DNA of 64,000 bases, taken from assembly GCF_014705655.1 (NCBI RefSeq), contig NZ_JACXIY010000019.1:1-64000 (forward strand), given 5' to 3'. The DNA is from Paenibacillus arenilitoris. GTDB lineage: Bacteria > Bacillota > Bacilli > Paenibacillales > Paenibacillaceae. The translations under genes were made by a program, and so were the position numbers. This document shows, one piece after another, positions 51,256-59,596 of the stretch. The notes beneath the pieces were generated by a model. That model was not told the DNA's origin and ran no database searches. It saw nothing but the letters and a program-made list of their open reading frames with translations. Positions within the stretch are counted from its first letter, which is position 1, and the number at the start of each line of letters is the position of its first letter.

Positions 51256-52452
51256 TTACGCCGGCTGAAACGCCTTGTTTTTGAGCGCTTCGTAAATTTT
51301 GCCGCGCACGAAGGCGTCGAGCCCCATGGCGTTCAGCTTCACGGCGTACTCCGCCGGAATGTAAAGCAGCTGCATCTCGCGCTCGGCGCACAGCTCCTTA
51401 ATTTGCGGGTACAGCATCGAACGCATCAGAATGCTTCCGCCGCCGTATACGCAGATCAGATCGATCTCGTTGCGCGCTTTCGTCAGCTGACGCTTCACGT
51501 TCTGGACGATCTGCTTCACTTGGCTCTCGAGCGGCCTTCTGAGCGTCTTGATCGCCCGGGCATGGTACTTATGCTTCGGGTTCTTGATGACGTCGCTGAA
51601 GAACTGCCTCGGACTGTTCGGCAGATGGATCAGCCGGTTAAACTCGTCGAGCGCCTCCTCGATCGCGTAGCCGGCGCCGTGATGGCTGCCATGGACGAAT
51701 TGCCGAAGAAACTTGTTGCCTTCGGTGATCGGGTATTCGGTCGAGCCGTCGCCGATATCGACATGCAGGATGCGCTTGTCCTTGAAGAAGCTGCCGTTGA
51801 ACTTCTTCTCGATGCCGTACTCCTTCAGGAATTCGTCGAAAATATCCCCTTCCCGCCAATTCCCTTCCGCATCCTTCTGCAGCGTGAAAATAACGGGCGT
51901 CGCCTCCGGAACGACCTTGGCGAACGGAATGGCGACTTTCACGACGACCCGCTGGATGCCCAAGTGGACCGTGACATGATGGGTGCCCGCCGTGAACCGC
52001 CGCTCGAACTTCGCCGACGTCTCGTCCGTATGCTGCGTCACCGGGAGCGCCGTCGCCATATCGACCTCCACGTCGATTTGCGCCGGAATTTGTTTTTCTT
52101 CTTCATAGGCCTTTTGTACCGCAACCGCCGCGATCTGCGCGAGCGTGTTGATGAGCGGCAAGTCCATATCGCTCTTCAAATCGATGCCGATTTGCAAATT
52201 ATCCAAAATCTCGCCGCTTTCCAGCGCGAACTTGCCGACGTAATACATCCCCGGCCGCGCCGATGGCGAATCGATGGTGACGACCAATTGATCCTGCAAA
52301 TTTTTGATGAAGCTCTCCGGCGATTGCTCCTCGCTCCACGGGAGCTCGTCCACCGTACAGTTCACGTTCGGCTGTTGGATGAGTCTGCCGTCAATAATCA
52401 GATCATGCTCGCTGTTCCCGTTGTCGTTGCCTACTAAGAAATGATAATTCAT
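51256..52452 (-). CDS. ParM/StbA-family actin-like ATPase
   Basis: This 398-residue actin-fold protein starts with phosphate-1 motif FLVGNDNGNSEHDLII. The phosphate-2 block is ILHVDIGDGSTEYPI, and the adenosine motif is DLICVYGGGSILM with RSMLYPQIKE. These are the hallmarks of plasmid-type ParM/Alp filaments rather than MreB. The ATG at 52452 is 9 nt after GGAGG. A small partner gene follows. It lies among ordinary chromosomal genes (greA upstream). It could position DNA or another cargo, or be a domesticated plasmid system. Confidence 0.87.
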   Translation of the reverse strand: MNYHFLVGNDNGNSEHDLIIDGRLIQQPNVNCTVDELPWSEEQSPESFIKNLQDQLVVTIDSPSARPGMYYVGKFALESGEILDNLQIGIDLKSDMDLPLINTLAQIAAVAVQKAYEEEKQIPAQIDVEVDMATALPVTQHTDETSAKFERRFTAGTHHVTVHLGIQRVVVKVAIPFAKVVPEATPVIFTLQKDAEGNWREGDIFDEFLKEYGIEKKFNGSFFKDKRILHVDIGDGSTEYPITEGNKFLRQFVHGSHHGAGYAIEEALDEFNRLIHLPNSPRQFFSDVIKNPKHKYHARAIKTLRRPLESQVKQIVQNVKRQLTKARNEIDLICVYGGGSILMRSMLYPQIKELCAEREMQLLYIPAEYAVKLNAMGLDAFVRGKIYEALKNKAFQPA

Positions 52453-52497
52453 GATGGCCATCCTCCTACAAAGAGTGTATTTTTGAAAATATAAGAG

Positions 52498-52688
52498 TTT
52501 ATAAGTTTTGCACTTATAAATCAGCTTATATTTCATCGCGAAACGAGCTTATGCCGCCAAAGGACGGCATAAGGCCGTTTACACTTGAAAGCCCGCACCC
52601 TGCTAATCCGCCTATGCCAGCTGAAACTCTGTTAAGTATTACTTTGCCACACAAGGTGTTAGCGCGCATCCCGCTTGGGACCCATAGC
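52498..52688. repeat. Probable palindrome-quartet element E1
   Basis: A perfect dyad TTTATAAGT/ACTTATAAA is centred at 52509, CTTATGCCG/CGGCATAAG at 52560.5, and a degraded CCTATGCC...GTTAAG at 52623.5. A very weak fourth may lie near 52674. Distances of 51.5 and 63 bp match the quartet geometry. It fills the gap upstream of the ParM-like gene, so it could also act as that operon's operator or centromere. Confidence 0.5.
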
Positions 52689-52748
52689 CGGTTAATATTT
52701 TCTCATTATCCCGTGTCAATATTTGCCTCAACGGCGCGCTTAAACGCG

Positions 52749-52787
52749 AAAAAAGACGCCATCCCCCCGAACGGGGAAACGGCGCCT
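52749..52787 (-). terminator. Terminator of greA
   Basis: On the minus strand GGCGCCGTTTCCCC pairs with GGGGGGATGGCGTC around GTTC, followed by TTTTTTCG. Confidence 0.88.
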
Positions 52788-52799
52788 TCCGGCGGCCGA

Positions 52800-53279
52800 T
52801 TACGCTTTGATTTCGAGCAGCTCGTATTGAATGATGCCCATCGGCGCGTCGACGCTGACGACATCGCCGACGCGCTTGCCGATCAGCTCCTTGCCGAGCG
52901 GGCTCTCGTACGAAATTTTGTTCTCGGCGACATCCGCCTCTTCGGTGCCCACGATCTTATACTCCATCTTCTCGGCGAATTCCACGTCGTTAAGCACGAC
53001 GACCGTTCCGATGCTCACGACCGATAAGTCCATGCTCTCCGCGTTCACGATCCGCGCTTTCTTCAGCATGCGCTCGATCGCAAGGATGCGCGTCTCCATG
53101 AAAGCCTGGTCCTCCTTGGCCGAATGGTATTCGCTGTTCTCCTTCAAGTCGCCGTAGCTGATCGCCAGCTTGATCCGGGCCGCGAGCTCCTTGCGCTTCA
53201 CGTATTTCAAGTCGTCGAGTTCGGCCTCTAGCTGGGCCAAGCCTTCCTTCGTCAGAATGACTTCGTCGTTTGCCATCAT
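52800..53279 (-). CDS. greA: Transcription elongation factor GreA
   Basis: This protein of 158-159 residues rescues arrested RNA polymerase by stimulating transcript cleavage. The N-terminal coiled coil (LTKEGLAQLEAELDDLKYVKRKELAARIKLAISYGDLKENSEYHSAKEDQAFMETRI) carries the acidic tip Asp and Glu in GDLKENSEY. The C-terminal FKBP-like domain includes SPLGKELIGKRVGDVV. Start ATG 53279 or the adjacent ATG 53276; GGGAG is 5 or 8 nt upstream. Confidence 0.96.
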   Translation of the reverse strand: MMANDEVILTKEGLAQLEAELDDLKYVKRKELAARIKLAISYGDLKENSEYHSAKEDQAFMETRILAIERMLKKARIVNAESMDLSVVSIGTVVVLNDVEFAEKMEYKIVGTEEADVAENKISYESPLGKELIGKRVGDVVSVDAPMGIIQYELLEIKA

Positions 53280-53431
53280 AACAGCTCCCATTTGCGTTCT
53301 TTCTTCTATTTTAACCTATTTCGGTCCGATTTCCAAAATAAGGACCCCGCGCGTACCTACCTCCCCTACTCATATGTGCCCGTTACGATTCATAAGCATA
53401 CAAAGAATACAACGGCAAAGGAAGTGGCTTC

Positions 53432-55090
53432 GTGAGACGATATGTCGCAACCAATGGCGATACGCCCGGCTCGATCGCCAATCGTTACGGCATCGAAGAG
53501 CGGCTGCTGCTGGAGGCCAATCCCCATATTCGCGGCAGCCGGGCGATTACGGCCGGCACGCCCGTTCAAATCCCCGAGCTCCCTTCGGCCGCCGCCGCGG
53601 GCACGTTGTTCACTTGTCCCCCCGCGGAGCCGTTCCCCTATTTGAACAGCTGGGTGCCGCTAACGCCTATCGGCCAAATGCAGGAAGCCGAATACGACGT
53701 GCTCATTATCGGCACGGGCATGGGCGGAGGCGCCGCATTGTGGCGGCTGTGCCAGCAATGGGCGGATTGCGGCAAGAAGATCGGCGTCATCGAGAAAGGC
53801 GGCCTGCTGCTGCAAACCCACAGCTGGAACGTGCCGACCTTGAATAACGAGCGGGCCGGCAGGCTCTTCGCCAATCCCGCCGTCGCCTATCCGATCGGCC
53901 GGACGCTGCCGCAGTTCCCCGGGGCGAGGGAGGTGTACGCGCTTGGCGGACGAACGGCTTTCTGGGGCACCGTCAGCCCCCGGCTAAGGCGGTCTGACTT
54001 CACCCGTTGGCCGATTTCCTATGAGGAGATGGAGCCCTATTACAACATCGCGGAGACGGTCATGAAAATCTCCAAAGCCTACAGCGAGGATTCCACGATT
54101 ACGGAAACCCTCTTGGAGAGATTATGGATGAACGGCTACCCGGAGGCGACGAACAGCCCGATGGCGGTCAATCACAATCCGACCAAGTACGGGGAGGTAG
54201 CGGCTTCCGCCGCGTTCAGCTCCATCGACTTTGTGGCCAAGGCGCTAAACCTGGCTCCGTTCGACCTTGCCATTGGCGCTTGCGCGACGCGCATTTTCAT
54301 AGAGGGCGGCAGAGTGGCCGCAATCGAGGCGAAAGCGCCCGGGGGGACGCCCTATTATTTGCGGGCGAAGACAGTCATCGTGGCCGCGAGCGCCCTGCAG
54401 GCGCCTAGGCTGCTGCTGCATTCGCGAATTCCGGGCAGAGCGATCGGCCATTATCTCTCGTCCCACTCGTTCGTCGTCACGAACGGGCTGCTCCGGGCGC
54501 CTACCCTGCCCGAGGTGATGGGAACGCTGGCCATCCTGGTGCCGGCAACGGAGGAGCATCCTTATCAGGTTCAAATTCAAGGTCCCGGCCCATATTATTG
54601 GTACCACGATACGGACAAAATGATTCAGGAGGAATGGGGATTTAACTTTTTCGGGGGATTCGGCATGGTGGAACCGCGATTCGAGAACCGGGTCTATCTG
54701 GAGCCCGGAAGGCCGGACGAGAACGGCATGCCGAACATCGGGGTGAGCTTCTCCTACGGTCCGAGAGATTACGCCGTCATCGAGCAGCTGCAAGCGGCTA
54801 TCCCCCGGATCGCCAGCGCCGCGGGCATCCAGCTGACGGGACCCGAGGGACGGCCGGATTTGTGCCTGCTGCCCCCGGGAGCCGACTTTCATGAACACGG
54901 CACATGCCGGATGGGCGATAATCCCGCCACCTCCGCGACCGACCGGTACGGGCAAATTCATGGCGTTGCCGGCCTCTATGCCGCGGGCAATTGCGTCCTG
55001 CCGAGCATCGGAGCCGCGAACCCTTCCTTGACCGCGGCGGCCGCGGCCATTCGCACGGCCGATCATATCGTAAGGACGCAGCGGGCTTAA
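53432..55090 (+). CDS. LysM-GMC oxidoreductase fusion
   Basis: This 552-residue protein starts with a LysM-like domain (about residues 3-48, YVATNGDTPGSIANRYGIEE...AGTPVQIP) joined to a GMC-type flavin oxidoreductase. The FAD motif IIGTGMGGGAAL is at 92-103, GGRTAFWGTVSPR follows, and the C-terminal catalytic block has HEHGTCRMGD and GLYAAGNCVLPSIGAANPSLT. There is no signal peptide. GMC enzymes oxidise alcohols or sugars. A cytosolic LysM start resembles spore-coat proteins, so a spore-associated oxidase is one possibility. Confidence 0.85.
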   Translation: MRRYVATNGDTPGSIANRYGIEERLLLEANPHIRGSRAITAGTPVQIPELPSAAAAGTLFTCPPAEPFPYLNSWVPLTPIGQMQEAEYDVLIIGTGMGGGAALWRLCQQWADCGKKIGVIEKGGLLLQTHSWNVPTLNNERAGRLFANPAVAYPIGRTLPQFPGAREVYALGGRTAFWGTVSPRLRRSDFTRWPISYEEMEPYYNIAETVMKISKAYSEDSTITETLLERLWMNGYPEATNSPMAVNHNPTKYGEVAASAAFSSIDFVAKALNLAPFDLAIGACATRIFIEGGRVAAIEAKAPGGTPYYLRAKTVIVAASALQAPRLLLHSRIPGRAIGHYLSSHSFVVTNGLLRAPTLPEVMGTLAILVPATEEHPYQVQIQGPGPYYWYHDTDKMIQEEWGFNFFGGFGMVEPRFENRVYLEPGRPDENGMPNIGVSFSYGPRDYAVIEQLQAAIPRIASAAGIQLTGPEGRPDLCLLPPGADFHEHGTCRMGDNPATSATDRYGQIHGVAGLYAAGNCVLPSIGAANPSLTAAAAAIRTADHIVRTQRA

Positions 55091-55195
55091 CCCTTCTCTT
55101 CAATCGGTTTCCGATCAGGTCTTCTCGTATTCGAAACGGACCGGATCTATGCCGCCCGCGGGTTTTCTTCTGACATTCCGTCAAGCCGGGTCCTC

Positions 55196-56707
55196 TTATC
55201 GCCATACCGGAAAGCCCGGCTCATTTGGAAATTCGCCCAGCTTGATCCTTCTCTCCAACTCGGTCACCGACATCGTAAGCGTATAATCCGTCCCGTCCTT
55301 GCCGATCAGGCCGAGATCCTTCTTCGAGCGCAAGTCCGCTGCTTCCGGATCGACAATGTCCCTCAGCCGGCGCTCGAACCGCTCCAGCACGGAAGCATAC
55401 CGCGCGTCGCCGGCCAAGTCGTTCATCTCGAGCGGATCTTCCTTCACATGGAACAGGCTCGGCCTGTCGAACACGTAGTACGTGTATTTATAATCGCCAT
55501 CCGTCAGCATATACCAGCTCTGCTTAAGAAAATTGCCATGGTACTCGGAGAACGCGTAATCCGGCCGTTCATGCTCCCGCCCCTGAATAAGCGGCAGCCA
55601 GCTGCGCCCGGGACGGTCCGCTTCCGTTGCAAGACCCGCCATCTCCATTACGGTCGGATACAGATCCACGAGCGTTACCGGATGATCGATCCGCCGTCCC
55701 GCAGGCAGACCCGGTCCTTTCACGATCAGCGGCACGCCGACCGAGCCTTCGTACGAGCATTGCTTGTAGAACAGCCCGTGCTCGCCTAGCGACTCGCCGT
55801 GATCGGACATATAGACGATATAGGTATCGTCGTACAGGCCCTGCGCCTTCAGCTCCGCGACGATGCGTCCGATCATATCGTCCATCGCGGTGATCATGCC
55901 GTAATAAGCGGCGATCGTTTTGCGCATCGTCTCCTCGCTCACGTCGCCGAGATCGAGCGCGTTCTGAAAATGCTTGAGCTGAGGATGCAGCCGGTCATTC
56001 GGGAACGAAGCGTCGTGCGGCATGTCAAGGTTGTCGGGATCATACAGATTGAAATACTTTTCCGGAACCGTGAACGGCCAGTGCGGATAGAGCAGTCCGA
56101 CATACAAGGCCCAAGGCTTCCTCTCCGCTTTCTGTCCTTTCCGCTTCAAATAATCGACCGCCCACCCGGTGACGATCCGGTCGTGATCGTAGAAGCCGAA
56201 GCGGTCGTCGTGCCCGTGATGGCCGTCAGTAACGATATTTTCCCTGATGCCCGCATGCTCCAAATGCTTGCGCTTATCCGGGCGGATATAGCCGTTCAGC
56301 CTCGAATCCATCGGCGTGCCGCGCGGATAGGGTTGGAACGCGGCCCGCCTCTCGATTATGCGATGCTCGGTGAAGCCGCCGTCCTGATAGTCGCCGCAGA
56401 AATCCATTTTGCCGAGCATCGTCGACGGAATGCCCGCTTCGTGAAGTCTCCTCGCCCATGTCGACTCCTCCGGATCGAGCGGGCAGCCGATGAACCAGCT
56501 GTCGATTTGATGGGTGTACTTGCCGGTAATGAAGCTCATCCGGCTCGGCGTGCATACGGGTGAATTGCAGTAAGCCCTTGTGAAGCAGGTGCCCTCCGAC
56601 GCCAGCGCGTCCAGATTCGGCGTTTTCACATGCGGATGTCCGCGATAGCCGGTCATCAGCGGGTGGTGCTGGTCGCTGCAAATAACCAAAATGTTCGGAT
56701 TCGACAT
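55196..56707 (-). CDS. Formylglycine-type sulfatase
   Basis: This 503-residue arylsulfatase-fold protein has metal-binding SDQHH near the N-terminus and the modification motif C52-T-P-S-R, in which Cys becomes formylglycine. It continues with GKMDFCGDYQDGGF, HDDRFGFYDHDRI, and the later metal site VYMSDHGESLGEHGLFYKQ. There is no signal peptide, so a small imported sulfated or phosphonated sugar is likelier than a polymer. The ATG at 56707 is 6 nt after GGAGGG. It lies 66 bp past the LacI-type gene and is in the same orientation. Confidence 0.9.
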   Translation of the reverse strand: MSNPNILVICSDQHHPLMTGYRGHPHVKTPNLDALASEGTCFTRAYCNSPVCTPSRMSFITGKYTHQIDSWFIGCPLDPEESTWARRLHEAGIPSTMLGKMDFCGDYQDGGFTEHRIIERRAAFQPYPRGTPMDSRLNGYIRPDKRKHLEHAGIRENIVTDGHHGHDDRFGFYDHDRIVTGWAVDYLKRKGQKAERKPWALYVGLLYPHWPFTVPEKYFNLYDPDNLDMPHDASFPNDRLHPQLKHFQNALDLGDVSEETMRKTIAAYYGMITAMDDMIGRIVAELKAQGLYDDTYIVYMSDHGESLGEHGLFYKQCSYEGSVGVPLIVKGPGLPAGRRIDHPVTLVDLYPTVMEMAGLATEADRPGRSWLPLIQGREHERPDYAFSEYHGNFLKQSWYMLTDGDYKYTYYVFDRPSLFHVKEDPLEMNDLAGDARYASVLERFERRLRDIVDPEAADLRSKKDLGLIGKDGTDYTLTMSVTELERRIKLGEFPNEPGFPVWR

Positions 56708-56778
56708 CTTCATCCCTCCGCGATTGATATGGGTTTTATGACTTTAACGGTAAAGTATTCAAGTAAAAAAAACAAGAT

Positions 56779-57855
56779 CTAATCTTGCTCTTTTTTTGCG
56801 ACGGGCGATACGGCCTTCGTGGATGCTCGGACAAGCAGCTTCGGATCCAGCTTTAACCGGAAGATCTGGTCGGAATCGGACTTGCCTTCGATTTTGTCGA
56901 TCAATATTTCGCACGCTCTGCGCCCCATCTCCTGGATCGGCGTAGCAACCGTGGTCAGCGGCGGATCGACGATCGAGCCCAAATAGACCCCTTCGTAACC
57001 GCCGATCGAGATGTCGTCCGGAATGCGGAGACCCATCTTCTTGATCGCGATATAGACTGACGTCGCCGTAATATCGTTGCATACGAACAGCGCGGTCGGA
57101 CGGTTGCCGCTCCGCAGGGCGCGCTCGAATGCCGGATTCGACTCCAATATCGCGTTGTCGTCCATATCCTCGAGATTATAGTGCAGAGCGAAGGGAAGAA
57201 GCCTATCGTCGCCGTGCTCGATGCCCTGCTCGGCCAGCGCCCGTCTCATTCCTTTCAGCCGCTCGACGACTTCAGACGATTCCTTCAGCTTCTCGTCGTA
57301 TACAAAACCGATGTCGACGTGGCCCAACTCGAGCAAATGGCGCGTCATCAGGTAGCCGCCCAGTTCGTCGTTGCATACGACATAGTCGCTCTCGAGGTCG
57401 TAGAAAAACTTCGTGTACAGCACGTAAGGCATTCCGTCGTCCTTGAGCTTCCGGTAGTTTTTGACCTCCGGCGACGGGAAGGCCATGACGCCGTCCGCGA
57501 CGATGTCTTTGAATTTCTCGATATAAGAGCTTTCACGCTCCGGATTGCCGGCCATCGGACTGACGGAGATCGTATACCCGCGCTTCATCGCATACGGCAC
57601 GGCGCCTTTAATGATTTGATTCTGGTAATCGTCATGAAACGGCCCGGCGATGACGAGGGCAATCGTATACGATTTGCCGCGAACGAGGCCTTGCGCCATC
57701 CGATTGGGGGTATAGCCAAGCTCGCTCGCCTTGCTTCTCACCCGTTCCGTCGTTTCCTTGCTGATCGAGGTGTCTCCTCTTAGCGCCATGGAGACCGCCA
57801 TCTTCGACAAGCCCAGCTCGTTTGCGATATCCGCAAGTTTTACCCGTTTCTTCAT
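56779..57855 (-). CDS. LacI/GalR-family transcription regulator
   Basis: This 358-residue repressor-type protein has an N-terminal HTH (VKLADIANELGLSKMAVSMALRGDTSISKETTERVRSKASELGYTPNRMAQ) including the hinge helix, and a periplasmic-binding-protein-like sugar domain. It precedes the sulfatase gene and is divergent from the GH172 gene, whose promoter contains perfect dyads. It probably senses a sugar released by these enzymes. Confidence 0.92.
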   Translation of the reverse strand: MKKRVKLADIANELGLSKMAVSMALRGDTSISKETTERVRSKASELGYTPNRMAQGLVRGKSYTIALVIAGPFHDDYQNQIIKGAVPYAMKRGYTISVSPMAGNPERESSYIEKFKDIVADGVMAFPSPEVKNYRKLKDDGMPYVLYTKFFYDLESDYVVCNDELGGYLMTRHLLELGHVDIGFVYDEKLKESSEVVERLKGMRRALAEQGIEHGDDRLLPFALHYNLEDMDDNAILESNPAFERALRSGNRPTALFVCNDITATSVYIAIKKMGLRIPDDISIGGYEGVYLGSIVDPPLTTVATPIQEMGRRACEILIDKIEGKSDSDQIFRLKLDPKLLVRASTKAVSPVAKKEQD

Positions 57856-57978
57856 CTTATCGAAGTCTCCTTGAGCAAATGATCGTAATAGGGAGCAAAT
57901 TAACGAATAAGTTAATTATAAGTGGCCGTTCCAGTCAAATCAAATGAATATCGCTCCTTGCGGATCAGAATAAAGCGC

Positions 57979-58024
57979 TTGCAATTATATCGCGACTCAT
58001 TTTATAATCGCTTTATCGATAAAG
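57979..58024 (+). promoter_or_regulatory. GH172 promoter with LacI-type operator
   Basis: TTGCAA and TATAAT are separated by 18 bp. AAAGCGCTT overlaps the -35 box and the perfect 14-bp dyad CTTTATCGATAAAG (58011-58024) lies just downstream of the -10 box, a roadblock position for the adjacent LacI-type repressor. Confidence 0.65.
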
Positions 58025-58047
58025 TGAAATTGGGAGATGATGAAGCC

Positions 58048-59169
58048 GTGAACAGCACATTAAGCGGACTGTACCAATTCCGCGAGGCAAAAACGAAGCG
58101 CGTATCGAGCTACGACCGCTCCGGAGGAAACGACGACCGAATCCCCATTCAGGCCGGGGAGACGGCCGTCATCGCCGACATTCCGGGTGCCGGCATCATT
58201 AAGCACATCTGGATTACCGTCAATTCGGAGGACCCGATGTACAACCGCAATTTGATCCTCAGAATGTACTGGGACGGCGAGGAGGAGCCAAGCGTGCAAT
58301 CGCCGCTCGGCGACTTCTTCGGCCAAGGCTGGGGCGAGAACTACGCGTACGCGTCCCTGCCGCTCGCAGCGGCGCCGAAGAACGGAAGAGGGCTGAACTG
58401 CTACTTCCCGATGCCCTTCGCCAGCGGGGCAAGAATGACGATCGAGAACGATTCGGAATTCCCGGTCATGGCCTTTTATTTCTGTGTCGATTACGAGGAG
58501 CATGCCGCCATACCGGACAACGCGGGCCGCTTTCACGCTTGGTGGAACCGCGAGGTTACCGAGCCGTCGATCGAGCGGGAGAACGAGTGGGGCACCTTCG
58601 CTCCGCCGCCTTCCAACGTCTCGGACAAGGACAACTATTTGTTCGCCGATATTGAAGGACGCGGCCATTTCGTCGGCGTGAATTATTACGTGGACAGCCC
58701 GGGTCCGATGTGGTAAGGCGAGGGCGACGACATGTGGATGGTCGACGGAGAACCGTGGCCGGGCTCGCTGCACGGCACGGGCACGGAAGACTTCTTCAAC
58801 TCCGCCTGGTGTCCGAACGAAGTATACGCGCACCCTTACTTCGGCTATGCCAAGGTGCCGGATAAGCTCGGCTGGATGGGCCGCACCCATTGCTACCGCT
58901 TCCTGCTGGAGGATCCCGTCATATTCGGGAAGTCGCTCCGCTCCAGCATTGAGCACGGCCACGCCAACGTGCTGACGCTCGATATCGCCAGCGTCGCCTA
59001 CTGGTACCAGAGCGAGCCGCATAAGCCGTTCCCGGAGCTGCCTGACCGGGATGGCCGGAAGAATATGCCCGCCATTCAGCCAAGGGACGTCCACCGGTGG
59101 CGCGACGCCTGGAGAAAATCGATGGGCGGAGGCAAGCTGTGGGGCAACGAGGAGGAAGGGCAATCCTAA
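58048..59169 (+). pseudogene. GH172 (DUF2961) glycosidase interrupted by an in-frame stop
   Basis: Two adjacent open frames in the same phase make one DUF2961 protein of 373 residues split by TAA at 58714-58716 (codon 223). The first ends DSPGPMW and the second continues GEGDDMWMVDGEPWPGSLHG then TGTEDFFNSAW, matching the family block PMWYGEGDDM; the stop replaces a conserved Tyr codon (TAT/TAC to TAA). GH172 enzymes cleave fructo- or arabinofuranosides. The GTG start is 11 nt after GGGAG. All other features look intact, so the lesion is recent or is a sequencing error. Confidence 0.85.
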
Positions 59170-59190
59170 CTCATTTCGTTTAATAATAAT

Positions 59191-59232
59191 GGTCCTGCTC
59201 TCTAATCGATAGGAGAGTCAGGACTTTTTTTC
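59191..59232 (+). terminator. Terminator after the GH172 gene
   Basis: GTCCTG..CTCTC pairs with GAGAG..CAGGAC, followed by TTTTTTTTC. Confidence 0.88.
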
Positions 59233-59372
59233 CATCTTGACGGTCGTCCCGCCCATGCCCCCGACATCCATCCATTCCGTCCGTCCCGGCTTCGAGCGGC
59301 CTCGTCTTGACCATCCAGCATTGCAGCGGCGGAGGACTGCACGCGGACGGTGCCGGCTCTTTAGGCCGATAC
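59233..59372. other. Gene-free spacer
   Basis: Nothing recognisable was seen between the GH172 terminator and the palindrome-quartet element that follows. An open frame crosses it on plus but runs antisense to the HD-GYP gene and has no ribosome binding site. Confidence 0.5.
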
Positions 59373-59564
59373 GGATAACGGTAATTAATGGTCTTATTCC
59401 GGCCACTCGCAGCCTTCGCCGTGCAAATAAGGGAAAAGATCGGCTCTATTTATGCCAAATGGGAGCCACTCTTCTCAAATCCGACAAAATAACGGAAAAC
59501 TTATCCGTTATTTCAATCCATCTATGCGATAAGTGCCGGATAGCGCCGTTTTGTTCCCTTATTG
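59373..59564. repeat. Palindrome-quartet element C1
   Basis: Four 27-bp imperfect palindromes lie at 59373-59399, 59425-59451, 59487-59513 and 59538-59564, with outer half-sites AAATAACGG and CCGTTATTT (the third copy has perfect arms). Centres are 52, 62 and 51 bp apart. The sequence is unrelated to families A and B, yet the geometry is the same. Confidence 0.8.
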
Positions 59565-59596
59565 GTGCATCCCATCCGATCCGATCCGTACGCAAC

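Noticed and set aside
54245-55066. Minus-strand frame within the LysM-GMC gene
   Set aside because: Composition and lack of start signals show it is a shadow of the strongly supported GMC gene.
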